Notes: generated by a model from the sequence alone, not told the origin. A stretch of DNA of 64,000 nt from Algoriphagus mannitolivorans DSM 15301 (GCF_000429425.1 NZ_AUBV01000001.1:434001-498000); one strand, 5' to 3'. Counted from the stretch's first letter, positions 24,728 to 33,711 are shown. Made by a program: numbers and translations.

Positions 24728-25522
24728 TCAAAGCTCCCGGATTCGGATATTTTTAAACAGGACTCCCTGACCCTCACTCTGCAGACCAATATATCCAGAC
24801 TGAAGCGGAGTTCCATCTACCTTAATCGAAGGATCAAAACGATTTGCTACACCTCCGCCAATCTGCGGAAAGCTGTAGGTCAAAACCGTGTCTCCATTCA
24901 CTAAATGATGCACAATCGAATCTCCATAGACGATCAATTCGGCTTTCACCCATTCGTCCCATTGGAAAGTGGGCGAACTGGAATTAATGCAATGTCGGTC
25001 GTCCATTTTTCCTTCGAAAACCACATCTGTGCCGGGACTGCACATATTTCCAGTTGGCCTGGCTTCCCCTTCTTTTTCCTCCGCTAGCATCTGATATTCC
25101 ACAGATATGGGCCAATCCTGTTCTTTCAAAATCGTCTCAGGAGCCTGGGAATGAAACATCACCCCGGAATTACGATAGGTGTAGCTAGGCGCAGTTTCCA
25201 GAAACTGCTCGGTAAACCGATACTCCCAAACGAGATGAAATCGGGAAAAGGGCTTTTCATAGAACAAGTGTCCAAATCGATCTTCAAAATCTCCATATCC
25301 GTCATAATTCACTTCAATCGCTCCATCTTCCACACGAAAGGTATTGGCATAATTTTCCCCTACTTCATGGTGATGGATTTTGGGAATCCAGCCTGCGAGA
25401 TCCTTTCCGTTGAATAGTTCTTGCCATTCAGGTTCCTCAGCCTGGGATGAAGTTGCTTCTTTCTCGGCTTTTTGGCAGGAGATAAAAAGAATGAGAAAAA
25501 AGATAGGGATGAGCTGTTTCAT
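24728..25522 (-). CDS. DUF1080 (3-keto-disaccharide hydrolase-like) lipoprotein
   Basis: 264 residues with a lipoprotein signal (MKQLIPIFFLILFISC). A single concanavalin-like DUF1080 domain runs from EWQELFNGKDLAGWIPK to QGVLFKNIRIREL, with the typical LVWEYRF, RNSGVMFHSQ, SVEYQML and W/KAELIVYGDSIVHHLVNGDTVL stretches. Some DUF1080 proteins act on 3-keto-glycosides; whether this one does is unknown. It is first of a possible two-gene unit with the M28 peptidase. Confidence 0.88.
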   Translation of the reverse strand: MKQLIPIFFLILFISCQKAEKEATSSQAEEPEWQELFNGKDLAGWIPKIHHHEVGENYANTFRVEDGAIEVNYDGYGDFEDRFGHLFYEKPFSRFHLVWEYRFTEQFLETAPSYTYRNSGVMFHSQAPETILKEQDWPISVEYQMLAEEKEGEARPTGNMCSPGTDVVFEGKMDDRHCINSSSPTFQWDEWVKAELIVYGDSIVHHLVNGDTVLTYSFPQIGGGVANRFDPSIKVDGTPLQSGYIGLQSEGQGVLFKNIRIREL

Positions 25523-25566
25523 AAGCTTTAGAAGTTAAGAAAAAAAGTGGTCTGTGAGGATTACTA

Positions 25567-25668
25567 ACTTCGATGTTCTTTATTCGATATTCGATATTCG
25601 ATATTCGATATTCGATATTTAAATCTTCAATATCGAACGCTGAATGATGAATGTTGAAGGTAGAAGGG
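25567..25668. repeat. TTCGATA direct repeats with inverted-repeat arms
   Basis: Five near-exact ATTCGAT units of 7-8 bp in a row (25580-25620), flanked by CTTCGATGTTC and AACGCTGAATGATGAATGTTGAAG, the same arms as in the element at 15711-15795. It lies between the DUF1080 gene and the M42 peptidase gene. Confidence 0.8.
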
Positions 25669-25675
25669 ATCAAAG

Positions 25676-25710
25676 AAACCCTCCAAGGGTTTAAAACCCT
25701 TGGAGGGTTT
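25676..25710 (-). terminator. long perfect palindrome, probable terminator
   Basis: AAACCCTCCAAGGGTTT and its exact complement around one base form a 17-bp stem, 4 bp behind the stop of the M42 peptidase gene. AACCCTTGGAGGGTT palindromes recur between Bacteroidota genes, so it may be a dispersed repeat that also ends transcription. Confidence 0.65.
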
Positions 25711-25714
25711 GAAT

Positions 25715-26767
25715 TTAATGTTTCCAATCGTATCCATCAACCTGCTCTAGACAAGCCACCAAAAGGGAAATCGAATCAGCAATATCTTTTTTGTGTGCCA
25801 TCTCAATCACCTGATGCAGATGACGGGTTGGGATTGAAATCGCTCCGGCAATCGCTCCCTGCTTACCCATTCGCTGCACTCCTGCGGTATCTGTGCCTCC
25901 AGCAGTCAGGATTTCCGGTTGCCAATTGATGGCTTCCTTGGTAGCAGTTTGCTTCATAAACTCCACCATACGGTAATCACAGATCGTCATCGCATCCATG
26001 ATTTTGATGGCGGTTCCTTTTCCTAATTCTGTGACTTTTTCGTGAGCTGAAGCTCCGGGCACATCAAATGCAATGGTTGTATCCAAGGCAATCCCAAAAT
26101 CCGGATTAATCCCGTGGGCCGCAACATTGGCTCCACGAAGCCCCACTTCCTCCTGCACCGTAAAAGTAGCATAGACATCGTAAGCGGGATTTTTCAGCTT
26201 TTTCAAGGCCTCAATCAGGATAAATACCGCTACCCGGTTGTCTATAGATTTGCAGTTGACACAATCCCCCATCTCGATCAGTTCCCGATCCCGGGTCACC
26301 GGATCTCCAATGGTCACATACTTTTCCACTTCCTCTTTGGGCATTCCCAGATCGATGAAAAAGTCGGTGGTTTTGGGAAGTTTGTCGCGCTCCTCTTGAC
26401 TCATCACATGGATGGGTTTGCTGCCCATGACCCCGATCAGGTCCTTTTTCCCATGGACAATCACCCGCTGTGCAGTCAGGGTCTTGGGATCGAATCCACC
26501 CAAAGTATGAAATCTCAAAAATCCCTGGTCGTCAATATGGGTGACGATAAAACCAATCTCATCCATATGCGCGGCGACCATCACTCGCTTTCCGTCCGGG
26601 TTTCTCTTGCCCTTTTTGATGGCAATGACATTGCCCAGATTATCGGTTTTGACTTCATCGGCTAGAGGCGTGACTAAGTCAATTACAAGATCACGAACTC
26701 GTTTTTCAAAACCCGGAGCGCCGGCGATTTCACAGATTTGTTTAAGAAGAGGGACGTTTATTTCCAT
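25715..26767 (-). CDS. M42 family metallo-aminopeptidase (glutamyl aminopeptidase/endoglucanase-like)
   Basis: About 350 residues from the ATG at 26767 (MEINVPLLKQICEIAGAPGFEKRVRDL), the usual M42 opening; a longer frame upstream crosses the gap and is not needed. Metal and catalytic residues: H-x-D in VMVAAHMDEIGFIV, the bridging Asp in CKSIDNRVAV, EE in VQEEVGLRGA, D in IALDTTIA, and a late His in SIPTRHLHQVIE. It should form a large tetrahedral aminopeptidase complex in the cytoplasm, trimming peptides. It has the standard family length. Confidence 0.93.
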   Translation of the reverse strand: MEINVPLLKQICEIAGAPGFEKRVRDLVIDLVTPLADEVKTDNLGNVIAIKKGKRNPDGKRVMVAAHMDEIGFIVTHIDDQGFLRFHTLGGFDPKTLTAQRVIVHGKKDLIGVMGSKPIHVMSQEERDKLPKTTDFFIDLGMPKEEVEKYVTIGDPVTRDRELIEMGDCVNCKSIDNRVAVFILIEALKKLKNPAYDVYATFTVQEEVGLRGANVAAHGINPDFGIALDTTIAFDVPGASAHEKVTELGKGTAIKIMDAMTICDYRMVEFMKQTATKEAINWQPEILTAGGTDTAGVQRMGKQGAIAGAISIPTRHLHQVIEMAHKKDIADSISLLVACLEQVDGYDWKH

Positions 26768-26835
26768 TATAAATAATAATTCAATTTTTGGTTGAAAATA
26801 GAAATTTTGAATCCAAGAACCACGGCCAAAAATGG

Positions 26836-26868
26836 AAAAAGGCACAAAGAAAAAATCTTTGTGCCTTT
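26836..26868 (-). terminator. terminator of the PurF-type amidotransferase gene
   Basis: On the minus strand AAAGGCACAAAG pairs perfectly with CTTTGTGCCTTT around a T-rich loop and is followed by TTCCATTTTT, 26 bp behind the stop at 26894. Confidence 0.75.
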
Positions 26869-26893
26869 CCAGAATATTGAAATCCTTGAATTA

Positions 26894-28777
26894 TTAATAC
26901 GCCCTCACCGTCTTCCCTTCCATGTAATTGGCAAAGGCCCGGTTCACCACACGCATACCGCCGGTAGTCGGATAATCCCCTGTAAAATACCAGTCGCCTA
27001 GGTGGTTTGGAATACACTTATGCAGGTTATCTACAGTTTGGAAAATCACTTTCACTTCCGCACGGATCTCCGGTGTAGTCACGATCTCCGCAACTTTGTC
27101 GGAAATCTCTTCATCCGTAAAGTTGCTATAAACGCCCTTCACAAAATTCTCCATAGAGTTGGGCTGGGCCACACACTTGTCATAGACCTCGTCCAAAACG
27201 TTTTCCATTTTCCGTTCTTTGATCAAAGCAATCGCAGCACGGAAAGCGATGAATTCTTTCATCCTGGACATGTCTATTCCGTAACAATCCGGAAAGCGAA
27301 TCTGAGGTGCGGAAGACACAATCACAATTTTCTTGGGATTCAAGCGATCTAGGGTAGTCAGGATGCTCTTTTCCAAAGTCGTCCCGCGCACAATGCTGTC
27401 ATCAATTACAACCAAAGTATCCACTCCTGGGCGAATCACTTCATAGGTGGTATCGTACACGCTGGACACCATAGTATCCCGATCCTCGTCGCTGGTAATG
27501 AATGTTCGAAGTTTGACATCCTTGCTGACCAGTTTTTCCACTCTTGGGCGGAAGCTCAGCAATTCATCCAACTCTCCCACATGGGGTTTTCCTTCCAAAA
27601 ACACCTCTTTACGCTTGGAGACCAAATAGTCCTCCAAACCTTCGATCATGCCATAAAAGGCCGTCTCGGCAGTATTCGGGATATAGGAAAATACAGTGTT
27701 TTTCAGGTCGAAATCTATCGCCTTCAGGATCTGCGGGATCAAGGCTTTGCCCAGATTTTTTCTTTCCTGATAAATATTCGGATCCGTTCCTCTGGAGAAA
27801 TAGATCCGTTCAAATGAACAGGATTTCTTTTCTCTAGCCGGTAAAATCTCCTCTTCTGCAAAGGAACCATCCTTATTGATCACGATGGCATGTCCGGGTT
27901 TGATCTCTTTAATAGCCTTGAAGTCAATATTAAATGCGGATTTAATCGCTGGCTTCTCGGAGGCGATGACGACCACCTCATCGTCTGCATAATAAAATGC
28001 AGGTCGGATACCGGAAGGATCCCTCACCACGAAGGCCGAGCCGTTACCGATCATTCCTGCCATGGCATAACCACCGTCAAAATCCCTGCATGATCTTCTC
28101 AGAATTCTGGCGACGTCCAATTCATCTTCAATCAGATGAGTGATCTGCTCATTGGAATATTGATGCTTGTATTTGTCGAAAAGACGCTGATTTTCTTCGT
28201 CCAAAAAGTGTCCGACCTTTTCCATCACCGTGACCGTGTCGGTTTTTTCTTTAGGATGCTGGCCTAGTTGAACCAACTTGCTAAAAAGTTCTTCATTATT
28301 CGTCATGTTGAAGTTACCCGCCATGACCAAATTTCTACTCCTCCAGTTGTTCTGCTTCAGAAACGGGTGGCAGGTTTCGATACTGTTTTCTCCGTGTGTA
28401 CCATATCGCAGATGTCCAAGCCATACCTCACCGGAAAATGCGATATTCTCCTTTAGCCACTCTGCATCATACAAGGCGTCGTTCCCTCCGATTTTTTTTG
28501 CCTTTTTGAGTTTTTTGTTGATTTTCTCAAAGATATCATTCACCGCAGAGGGCTCGACCGAGCGATATCGACTGATGTAGCGTGTACCCGGAAGGGTGTT
28601 GATTTTGATATTTGCGACTCCAGCACCATCCTGACCTCGGTTTAGCTGCTTTTGCATGAGGACATACAATCTGCTTGCTGCGTAAGAAGCCGTCCCGTAT
28701 TTATCAATGTAATATTGGGCTGGCTTGCGAAGGCGGATCATCGCTATTCCGCATTCATGTTTGATGGCATCACTCAT
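26894..28777 (-). CDS. PurF-type amidophosphoribosyltransferase, long form
   Basis: 627 residues, about 120-150 longer than ordinary PurF. The class II amidotransferase domain has its nucleophile at Cys9 (KHECGIAMIRL), so a short propeptide must be removed. The phosphoribosyltransferase domain carries the PRPP loop VVIDDSIVRGTT near residues 453-464. Extra sequence lies inside the glutaminase half (about residues 30-170) and at the C-terminus (DGGVR-less end, GDYPTTGGMRVVNRAFANYMEG). PurF makes phosphoribosylamine in purine synthesis. Long paralogs like this occur in Bacteroidota beside a normal PurF; whether this one serves purine synthesis is unproven. A palindrome upstream may be its operator. 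Confidence 0.85.
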   Translation of the reverse strand: MSDAIKHECGIAMIRLRKPAQYYIDKYGTASYAASRLYVLMQKQLNRGQDGAGVANIKINTLPGTRYISRYRSVEPSAVNDIFEKINKKLKKAKKIGGNDALYDAEWLKENIAFSGEVWLGHLRYGTHGENSIETCHPFLKQNNWRSRNLVMAGNFNMTNNEELFSKLVQLGQHPKEKTDTVTVMEKVGHFLDEENQRLFDKYKHQYSNEQITHLIEDELDVARILRRSCRDFDGGYAMAGMIGNGSAFVVRDPSGIRPAFYYADDEVVVIASEKPAIKSAFNIDFKAIKEIKPGHAIVINKDGSFAEEEILPAREKKSCSFERIYFSRGTDPNIYQERKNLGKALIPQILKAIDFDLKNTVFSYIPNTAETAFYGMIEGLEDYLVSKRKEVFLEGKPHVGELDELLSFRPRVEKLVSKDVKLRTFITSDEDRDTMVSSVYDTTYEVIRPGVDTLVVIDDSIVRGTTLEKSILTTLDRLNPKKIVIVSSAPQIRFPDCYGIDMSRMKEFIAFRAAIALIKERKMENVLDEVYDKCVAQPNSMENFVKGVYSNFTDEEISDKVAEIVTTPEIRAEVKVIFQTVDNLHKCIPNHLGDWYFTGDYPTTGGMRVVNRAFANYMEGKTVRAY

Positions 28778-28805
28778 CTAGGGGAAGGGAAGTTATATTG
28801 GAGTA

Positions 28806-28853
28806 CAAACTTAATGACTTTTTAAAAGAAAATTTGGAATAAAAGTTCCAAAT
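28806..28853 (-). promoter_or_regulatory. promoter with overlapping palindrome in front of the amidotransferase gene
   Basis: On the minus strand TAAGTTTG (28806-28813) matches the -7 element. A perfect palindrome ATTTGGAA-N6-TTCCAAAT (28832-28853) covers the place of the -33 element 20 bp away, where no TTG is present. The layout suggests control by a dimeric regulator; the palindrome could alternatively be a hairpin behind the DsrE gene. Confidence 0.5.
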
Positions 28854-28933
28854 ATCCCTCCTAAAAAGATAAAATTTGGCTTTTTTGATTTTCAATTCCC
28901 AAATCCAATCAAATTGAAAATCAGTCAATTCCT

Positions 28934-29476
28934 TCAAAACTTAAGCAAAACGTAACCCTGTGGCACATAGGTAGTGATCGTGGTCAAAGCAGAATGGGCA
29001 ATTCTCACTCCAGGCCAAAGATCCTCTTGCTTCAAATTCCTGGCGATCAAAGATTGTCCACAAACCATGATATCGGCTCCTCCTTCTTTCAAAGCCTCCA
29101 AAACTTTGATATTCGGATTATCTACCTCATATCGCTTTTTATAATTCTCGTCTGTAAGTAAGGTGTAGATAGCTCCCCCATGGATAATAACTTTGACTTT
29201 CAGGTTTTCCTTGCTTACTCCAGCCAATCCATGAAGATTCATCATTCTAGCCACATTGTCCACCCATCTTGAAATCTGCTTATTGTCCTCGGCTGCACTG
29301 GTCAGGTCCACTATGATTTTATACTCTTTCGATGGATCAGGTCTCTCAGTAGCCTCAGGGATTTCATAAATCCCTCCATATCCTTTGACAATCGGAAACT
29401 GAGGGGTTTGGGAAAAAGACAAACTGGATACCACTAGGAAGAGGAGGAATACGCAGGTTTTGAATAGGGATTTCAT
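28934..29476 (-). CDS. exported DsrE family protein
   Basis: 180 residues with a signal peptide (MKSLFKTCVFLLFLVVSSLSFSQT). The DsrE-like fold shows YKIIVDLTSAAEDNKQISRWVDNVARMMNLHGLAG, LKVKVIIHGGAIYTLL, VLEALKEGGADIMVCGQSL and ITTYVPQGYVLLKF. The cysteine in DIMVCGQS sits where sulfur-handling DsrE proteins carry their active cysteine, so thiol or sulfur chemistry outside the cytoplasm is possible but not shown. A single gene, 80 bp after the tRNA terminator and in the same direction. Confidence 0.85.
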   Translation of the reverse strand: MKSLFKTCVFLLFLVVSSLSFSQTPQFPIVKGYGGIYEIPEATERPDPSKEYKIIVDLTSAAEDNKQISRWVDNVARMMNLHGLAGVSKENLKVKVIIHGGAIYTLLTDENYKKRYEVDNPNIKVLEALKEGGADIMVCGQSLIARNLKQEDLWPGVRIAHSALTTITTYVPQGYVLLKF

Positions 29477-29590
29477 AGGGATAGAATTGAAGCCAAAAGG
29501 TAAAAAAAATTCATCCTTGAAATTGTCCGTTCAAAGAAAAAGCAATGCCATTTCAATATCCTCTGCCCGAAAACGTACCCGATTAAAAAC

Positions 29591-29620
29591 AAAAAAAGGC
29601 CAATACAAAACGTATTGGCC
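29591..29620 (-). terminator. terminator of tRNA-Leu
   Basis: GGCCAATAC, loop AAAAC, GTATTGGCC form a perfect 9-bp stem; on the minus strand seven T residues follow. It lies 8 bp behind the tRNA 3' end. Confidence 0.88.
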
Positions 29621-29627
29621 TTTTGAG

Positions 29628-29711
29628 TGCGCATGAGAAGATTCGAACTTCCACACCCGAACGGGCACCACCCCCTCAAAGTGGCGTGTCTACCAGTTTC
29701 ACCACATGCGC
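29628..29711 (-). tRNA. tRNA-Leu (anticodon GAG)
   Basis: 84 nt, class II tRNA. The acceptor stem GCGCATG/CATGCGC is perfect, the anticodon stem CCACT/GGTGG encloses the loop TTGAGGG with anticodon GAG (reads CUC and CUU). A long variable arm (GCCCGTTCGGGT) marks it as Leu/Ser type, and the T arm contains GTTCGAATC. The CCA end is not encoded (ACTC follows). It has its own promoter and terminator. Confidence 0.95.
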
Positions 29712-29724
29712 GGGTAAGGGTCTG

Positions 29725-29755
29725 CAAAAGTAGAAATCCAAGCTATTGGAAGCAA
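29725..29755 (-). promoter_or_regulatory. tRNA-Leu promoter TTG-N20-TACTTTTG
   Basis: TTG (29753-29755) and TACTTTTG (29725-29732) on the minus strand with a 20-bp spacer are a full match to the Bacteroidota consensus, ending 13 bp before the tRNA. Confidence 0.75.
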
Positions 29756-29790
29756 CAGCTCCTGAATCATTTCTCTACTTTTTTTCTGAT

Positions 29791-30672
29791 TTAGCCAAAA
29801 ACCTTCTTTTCGGCCGATTGAAGGGTATTATATAACAAAGCTGCGATGGTCATCGGCCCTACTCCGCCCGGAACTGGGGTGATTGCGGAAGCCAAAGGTG
29901 CTACCTCGTCAAACTTCACATCGCCAATTAAACGGAAACCGGACTTTTTGCTCGAGTCCTCAATTCTATGAATTCCCACGTCAATTACCACCGCTCCAGG
30001 CTTCACCATATCGGCAGTCACAAATTCAGGTTTACCGATCGCCACAATCAGAATATCCGCTGTTTTGGTGATCTCGGCCAGATTTTTTGTGCGACTATGA
30101 GTCAAGGTCACAGTAGCATTGCCCGGATAACCGTTTCTTGCCATCAAAATACTCATCGGGCTACCTACGATATGGCTTCTTCCAATGACTACGCAGTTTT
30201 TTCCGGAGGTTTCAATATTGTATCGTTTGAGCAATTTCACAATACCGTAAGGAGTAGCGGCCACATAAGCGGGCCAGTTGAGCGTCATTCGCCCTACATT
30301 GGCCGGAGTAAAACCATCCACATCCTTTTCTGGGCGGATTTTATTAGTAACCTTATCAACAGAAATATGCTTGGGCAAGGGAAGCTGCACAATCAATCCA
30401 TCGATATCCAGATTGTTGTTGATGTCCTCCACCACTTGAAGCAATTCCTCTTCAGAAACCGTCTCTTCCAAGCGAACCAGGGTTGATTTAAACCCAACTT
30501 CTTCGCAAGCCTTTACCTTGGCTCCTACATAAGTTTGGCTAGCGCCATCATTTCCTACCAAAACAGCAGCCAAATGAGGAGTCTTTCCACCTTCCGCTTT
30601 GATTTCAGCTACACGAGTGGCGATTTCATTTTTGATTTCGGAGGAGGTTTTTTTTCCGTCGATTAATATCAT
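29791..30672 (-). CDS. folD: methylenetetrahydrofolate dehydrogenase / cyclohydrolase
   Basis: 293 residues, standard FolD length. The bifunctional enzyme interconverts 5,10-methylene-, 5,10-methenyl- and 10-formyl-tetrahydrofolate for one-carbon supply. Motifs: [27 protein letters not shown] (with Y and K of the active site), [38 protein letters not shown] (NADP site) and [20 protein letters not shown]. It is downstream of the four-helix-bundle gene on the same strand, but the repeat between them and the foreign look of that gene suggest an independent origin. Confidence 0.97.
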   Translation of the reverse strand: MILIDGKKTSSEIKNEIATRVAEIKAEGGKTPHLAAVLVGNDGASQTYVGAKVKACEEVGFKSTLVRLEETVSEEELLQVVEDINNNLDIDGLIVQLPLPKHISVDKVTNKIRPEKDVDGFTPANVGRMTLNWPAYVAATPYGIVKLLKRYNIETSGKNCVVIGRSHIVGSPMSILMARNGYPGNATVTLTHSRTKNLAEITKTADILIVAIGKPEFVTADMVKPGAVVIDVGIHRIEDSSKKSGFRLIGDVKFDEVAPLASAITPVPGGVGPMTIAALLYNTLQSAEKKVFG

Positions 30673-30677
30673 TTTAA

Positions 30678-30704
30678 TTACGAGTTACGAGTTACGAGTT
30701 ACGA
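30678..30704. repeat. TTACGAG direct repeats, left flank of the four-helix-bundle gene
   Basis: Three and a half copies of TTACGAG in a row start 6 bp before the folD ATG. They are the inverted counterpart of the CTCGTAA repeats at 31111-31140 on the other side of the 30727-31080 gene. Confidence 0.85.
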
Positions 30705-30726
30705 AGTCTACCTGAACCTCAATTTT

Positions 30727-31080
30727 TCAAGAAGTCCTTGCAGTCTTTAAACTAGAAACTACAATTGCTATAATCTCATTTATTTCCTTGATCAATCGCT
30801 CAATTTCAACAACCAATTCAGGATTAGAATTTACTTTTAAAATAAGCTCCAAGAAGAATTGACTTTCGTCAGCTTCTTCTTCGACTATTTTTAATTTATT
30901 GATAAAGTCAGCCCTCGATTTCGCTCTTCCAACTGCCCGGAAATTTGCACCAACCGAACTTGAACTCCGCAAAAGCTGATTGACATAATTAGTGTATTCT
31001 CGAGAATGAGGAATTTTTGAACAAAGTAACCAAACATCAATTGCGAACTGTTTTGTCCTCAAATTCATATCCTGTTTCAT
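30727..31080 (-). CDS. four-helix-bundle protein (23S rRNA intervening-sequence protein family)
   Basis: 117 residues (MKQDMNLRTKQFAIDVWLLCSKIP). The family signature is seen as YTNYVNQLLRSSSSVGANFRAVGRAKSRADFINKLKIVEEEADESQFFLELI, with no other domain. Family members were first found inside insertions of 23S rRNA genes and form pentameric bundles; free-standing copies like this are scattered through Bacteroidota genomes, role unknown. Here the gene sits between folD and lepA, enclosed by inverted TTACGAG/CTCGTAA repeats, and is more AT-rich than either neighbour, which suggests a cassette-like insertion. Confidence 0.87.
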   Translation of the reverse strand: MKQDMNLRTKQFAIDVWLLCSKIPHSREYTNYVNQLLRSSSSVGANFRAVGRAKSRADFINKLKIVEEEADESQFFLELILKVNSNPELVVEIERLIKEINEIIAIVVSSLKTARTS

Positions 31081-31110
31081 AGTGGAAATAATTTTTGAAG
31101 TTCAAAATCA

Positions 31111-31140
31111 GCTCGTAAATCGTAATTCGTAACTCGTAAA
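31111..31140. repeat. CTCGTAA repeats, right flank of the four-helix-bundle gene
   Basis: CTCGTAAATCGTAATTCGTAACTCGTAA words immediately downstream of lepA (stop at 31144). They are inverted relative to those at 30678-30704 and related to repeats at 38955-39108. Confidence 0.85.
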
Positions 31141-31143
31141 CCC

Positions 31144-32931
31144 CTAATCTAGCTTCAGCACCGCCATAAACGCCTCCTGAGGCACCTCGACGTTGCCGAC
31201 TTGTCTCATTCGCTTCTTGCCTTTTTTCTGCTTCTCGAGAAGTTTTCGCTTTCGGGAAATATCACCTCCGTAACACTTCGCCAATACGTTTTTCCTCAAA
31301 GCTTTGATGGTTTCTCTTGCAATGATCTTCTGTCCGATAGCAGCCTGAATGGCAATTTCAAACATTTGTCTTGGCACCAACTCGCGCAGTTTTTCGCAGA
31401 GTCTTTTTCCCCATTCGTAGGCTTTGTCCCGGTGAACTACTGCAGAAAGTGCATCGACTGGCTCCCCATTCAACATGATATCCAAGCGGACCATGTGGGA
31501 TTGTTGGAAGCCTTTCAATTCATAATCCAAAGAGGCATAACCTCTGGAGATGGTTTTCAACTTATCGAAGAAATCAAATACGATCTCAGCCAATGGCATA
31601 TCGAACTGGAGTTCGACGCGGTCAGCAGTCAGGTAAACCTGATTCTTGATCTGCCCTCGCTTTTCCATACAAAGCTGGATTACCGGCCCAACATAATCAG
31701 AGGCTGTAATGATGGAAGCTTTGACAAAAGGCTCCTCGATATACTCCATTTTAGTTGGATCTGGCATATCACTTGGCGCATTGATCAACTGGACCGAACC
31801 ATTGGTCATGATCGCACGGAACTGTACCGATGGCACAGTGGTAATCACCGTCATGTCAAATTCTCGCTCCAAACGCTCCTGAACAATCTCCATGTGAAGC
31901 ATGCCTAAGAAGCCACAACGGAAACCGAAGCCCAAAGCGGCTGAAGTCTCAGGCTCCCAAACCAAGGAAGCATCATTCAGCTGAAGCTTTTCCATGGAAG
32001 CCCGCAATTCCTCAAACTCGGTGGTATCCACAGGATAGATCCCCGCGAAAACCATCGGCTTAACGTTTTCGAAACCTTTGATGGCATCCTTGCATGGATT
32101 CTTGACGTGAGTGATCGTATCCCCGACCTTCACTTCCTTTGCCACCTTGATTCCGGAGATTAGGTAGCCCACATTTCCGGCTGCCATGGTCTGCTGAGGA
32201 ATTTGATTAATGCCTAAGATACCGATTTCGTCGGCGTAGTATTCTTTGCCTGTATTGACAAATTTGATCTTATCACCTTTGTTAATGGTACCGTTGAAAA
32301 CGCGGAAAATTACTTCCACGCCTCGGAATGAGTTGAACTGAGAATCAAAAATCATCGCCTGAAGCGGAGCTTCGGGATCGCCTTTTGGAGCCGGAATCCG
32401 CTCAATAACAGCATTTAGAATATCTTCAATACCGATTCCTTCTTTTCCGGAAGCCAAAATAATATCCTCACGGTCGCAACCGATCAAGTCAATGACTTCA
32501 TCCGCTCTGCCTTCAGGATCAGCTCCGGGAAGGTCAATTTTATTCAATACCGGAATGATTTCCAGATCGTGTCCAAGGGCCAAATACAAGTTGGAAATCG
32601 TCTGGGCTTCAATGCCCTGGGAAGCGTCCACAATCAACAAAGCGCCTTCGCAGGCTGCAATGGATCGGGATACTTCATAGGAAAAATCCACGTGTCCCGG
32701 AGTATCGATCAGGTTGAGGGTATATTCCTCTCCCTTGTACATATACTTCATCTGAATCGCATGAGACTTGATCGTAATGCCTCGCTCACGCTCCAGATCC
32801 ATATCGTCCAACACCTGATTCTGCATTTCCCGATCCGAGATCGTATTGGTAAACTGCAACAATCTATCCGCCAATGTACTCTTCCCATGATCGATATGGG
32901 CGATGATACAGAAATTTCTAATGTTTTTCAT
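31144..32931 (-). CDS. lepA: elongation factor 4 (back-translocase)
   Basis: 595 residues from the ATG at 32931 ([26 protein letters not shown]), the family start; a frame six residues longer exists but runs over the region right behind the promoter. GTP motifs: AHIDHGKST (P-loop), RGITIKSHA (switch I), [18 protein letters not shown]. The LepA-specific C-terminal domain is present ([51 protein letters not shown]). This ribosomal GTPase aids translation under stress and ribosome biogenesis. Confidence 0.97.
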   Translation of the reverse strand: MKNIRNFCIIAHIDHGKSTLADRLLQFTNTISDREMQNQVLDDMDLERERGITIKSHAIQMKYMYKGEEYTLNLIDTPGHVDFSYEVSRSIAACEGALLIVDASQGIEAQTISNLYLALGHDLEIIPVLNKIDLPGADPEGRADEVIDLIGCDREDIILASGKEGIGIEDILNAVIERIPAPKGDPEAPLQAMIFDSQFNSFRGVEVIFRVFNGTINKGDKIKFVNTGKEYYADEIGILGINQIPQQTMAAGNVGYLISGIKVAKEVKVGDTITHVKNPCKDAIKGFENVKPMVFAGIYPVDTTEFEELRASMEKLQLNDASLVWEPETSAALGFGFRCGFLGMLHMEIVQERLEREFDMTVITTVPSVQFRAIMTNGSVQLINAPSDMPDPTKMEYIEEPFVKASIITASDYVGPVIQLCMEKRGQIKNQVYLTADRVELQFDMPLAEIVFDFFDKLKTISRGYASLDYELKGFQQSHMVRLDIMLNGEPVDALSAVVHRDKAYEWGKRLCEKLRELVPRQMFEIAIQAAIGQKIIARETIKALRKNVLAKCYGGDISRKRKLLEKQKKGKKRMRQVGNVEVPQEAFMAVLKLD

Positions 32932-32946
32932 AAGCTCTTCGTGGCG

Positions 32947-32954
32947 CAAAAGTA
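32947..32954 (-). promoter_or_regulatory. lepA -7 element TACTTTTG
   Basis: On the minus strand TACTTTTG lies 15 bp before the lepA ATG at 32931, identical to the -7 element of the tRNA. No TTG is present at the expected -33 distance, so it may be a weaker promoter. Confidence 0.5.
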
Positions 32955-33144
32955 GGAAAAAAGAAGTATTGATCGACAGGGAGTTTCAAATACATAGGGT
33001 AAAGAATCCATGTCAACTTGGATGAACTTAGTAAGATATGCTGCGCGAGATAGAAAAGATAGGCTTCGCAAGAAAGCTGAACCATACCCTATCTTTCTTT
33101 TATCTTAAATCTATCTCGGCTTTAGCCATATCTTCTTCTAGTAT

Positions 33145-33152
33145 TACCTTTG
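33145..33152 (+). promoter_or_regulatory. -7 element TACCTTTG of the DUF4924 gene
   Basis: TACCTTTG matches TAnnTTTG and ends 22 bp before the ATG at 33175. TTT, not TTG, stands at the -33 position (33121-33123, spacer 21). Confidence 0.5.
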
Positions 33153-33174
33153 CCACCTCATCAACCTCATTTCC

Positions 33175-33711
33175 ATGCAATCTGTTGCCGAAAAGAAAAA
33201 ATCCCAAAACATCGGGGAATATCTCATTTACATGTACCAAATGGAGGATTTGATCCGCTCCTTTCAGGGAAATATGGATGAAATCCGGCAGTATGTGGTT
33301 GCGCATTATCCGGTTTCGGATCAAGAAAAAGAAGAAATCACGGCTTGGTTTGAAAGGCTCCTGAAAAAAATGAAAAGTGAAGGAGTTCTGGAAAAAGGCC
33401 ATTTGGAGGAATTAAACCAAATCGTCAAAAAACTCAGCCTACTCCATTACCAGTTTTTAAAATCGGATAAAATTTATTTTGAGGCTTTTCATCGCGCAAA
33501 GCCCTTTATCCTGGAAGCGATCGTCAACGCCAATGGAGAAAATCCAGGCTCTGAAATTCAAATCTGCATGAATGGGATCTACGGACTTTTGCTTTGCAGA
33601 TTGCTTGGTAAGAAAGTAAGTGAGGAGCAGCTAAAAGCCTCAGAAGCATTTGGAGAAGTGTTGAGCCTATTGAATCTGGTTTATCAAAAAGAGATAATCT
33701 CCAATAACTAG
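33175..33711 (+). CDS. DUF4924 family protein
   Basis: 178 residues, mostly helical. The N-terminal KKKSQNIGEYLIYMYQMEDLIRSFQGNMDEIRQYVV matches DUF4924, a Bacteroidota family without known function. Other features: a charged EKEEITAWFERLLKKMKSEGVLEKGHLEELNQIVKKL stretch and a C-terminal helical part (IQICMNGIYGLLLCRLLGKKVSEEQLKASEAFGEVLSLLNLVYQKE). No signal peptide, so cytoplasmic. Divergent from lepA. Confidence 0.85.
   Translation: MQSVAEKKKSQNIGEYLIYMYQMEDLIRSFQGNMDEIRQYVVAHYPVSDQEKEEITAWFERLLKKMKSEGVLEKGHLEELNQIVKKLSLLHYQFLKSDKIYFEAFHRAKPFILEAIVNANGENPGSEIQICMNGIYGLLLCRLLGKKVSEEQLKASEAFGEVLSLLNLVYQKEIISNN

Noticed and set aside
25567..25668. ATTCGAT repeats considered as iterons of an origin or a CRISPR
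   Set aside because: Units of 7-8 bp have no spacers, there is no replication initiator gene, and the same text recurs in other gaps.
29628..29711. tRNA-Leu considered as attachment site of an integrated element
   Set aside because: No integrase gene and no repeated tRNA 3' end were found next to it; flanking genes are housekeeping.
29473..29727. Reading frame of 84 codons over the tRNA
   Set aside because: It runs through the tRNA and its terminator on the same strand; the structured RNA explains the sequence.
31201..31908. Antisense frame of 235 codons opposite lepA
   Set aside because: Shadow of the strongly conserved lepA frame; no protein features.
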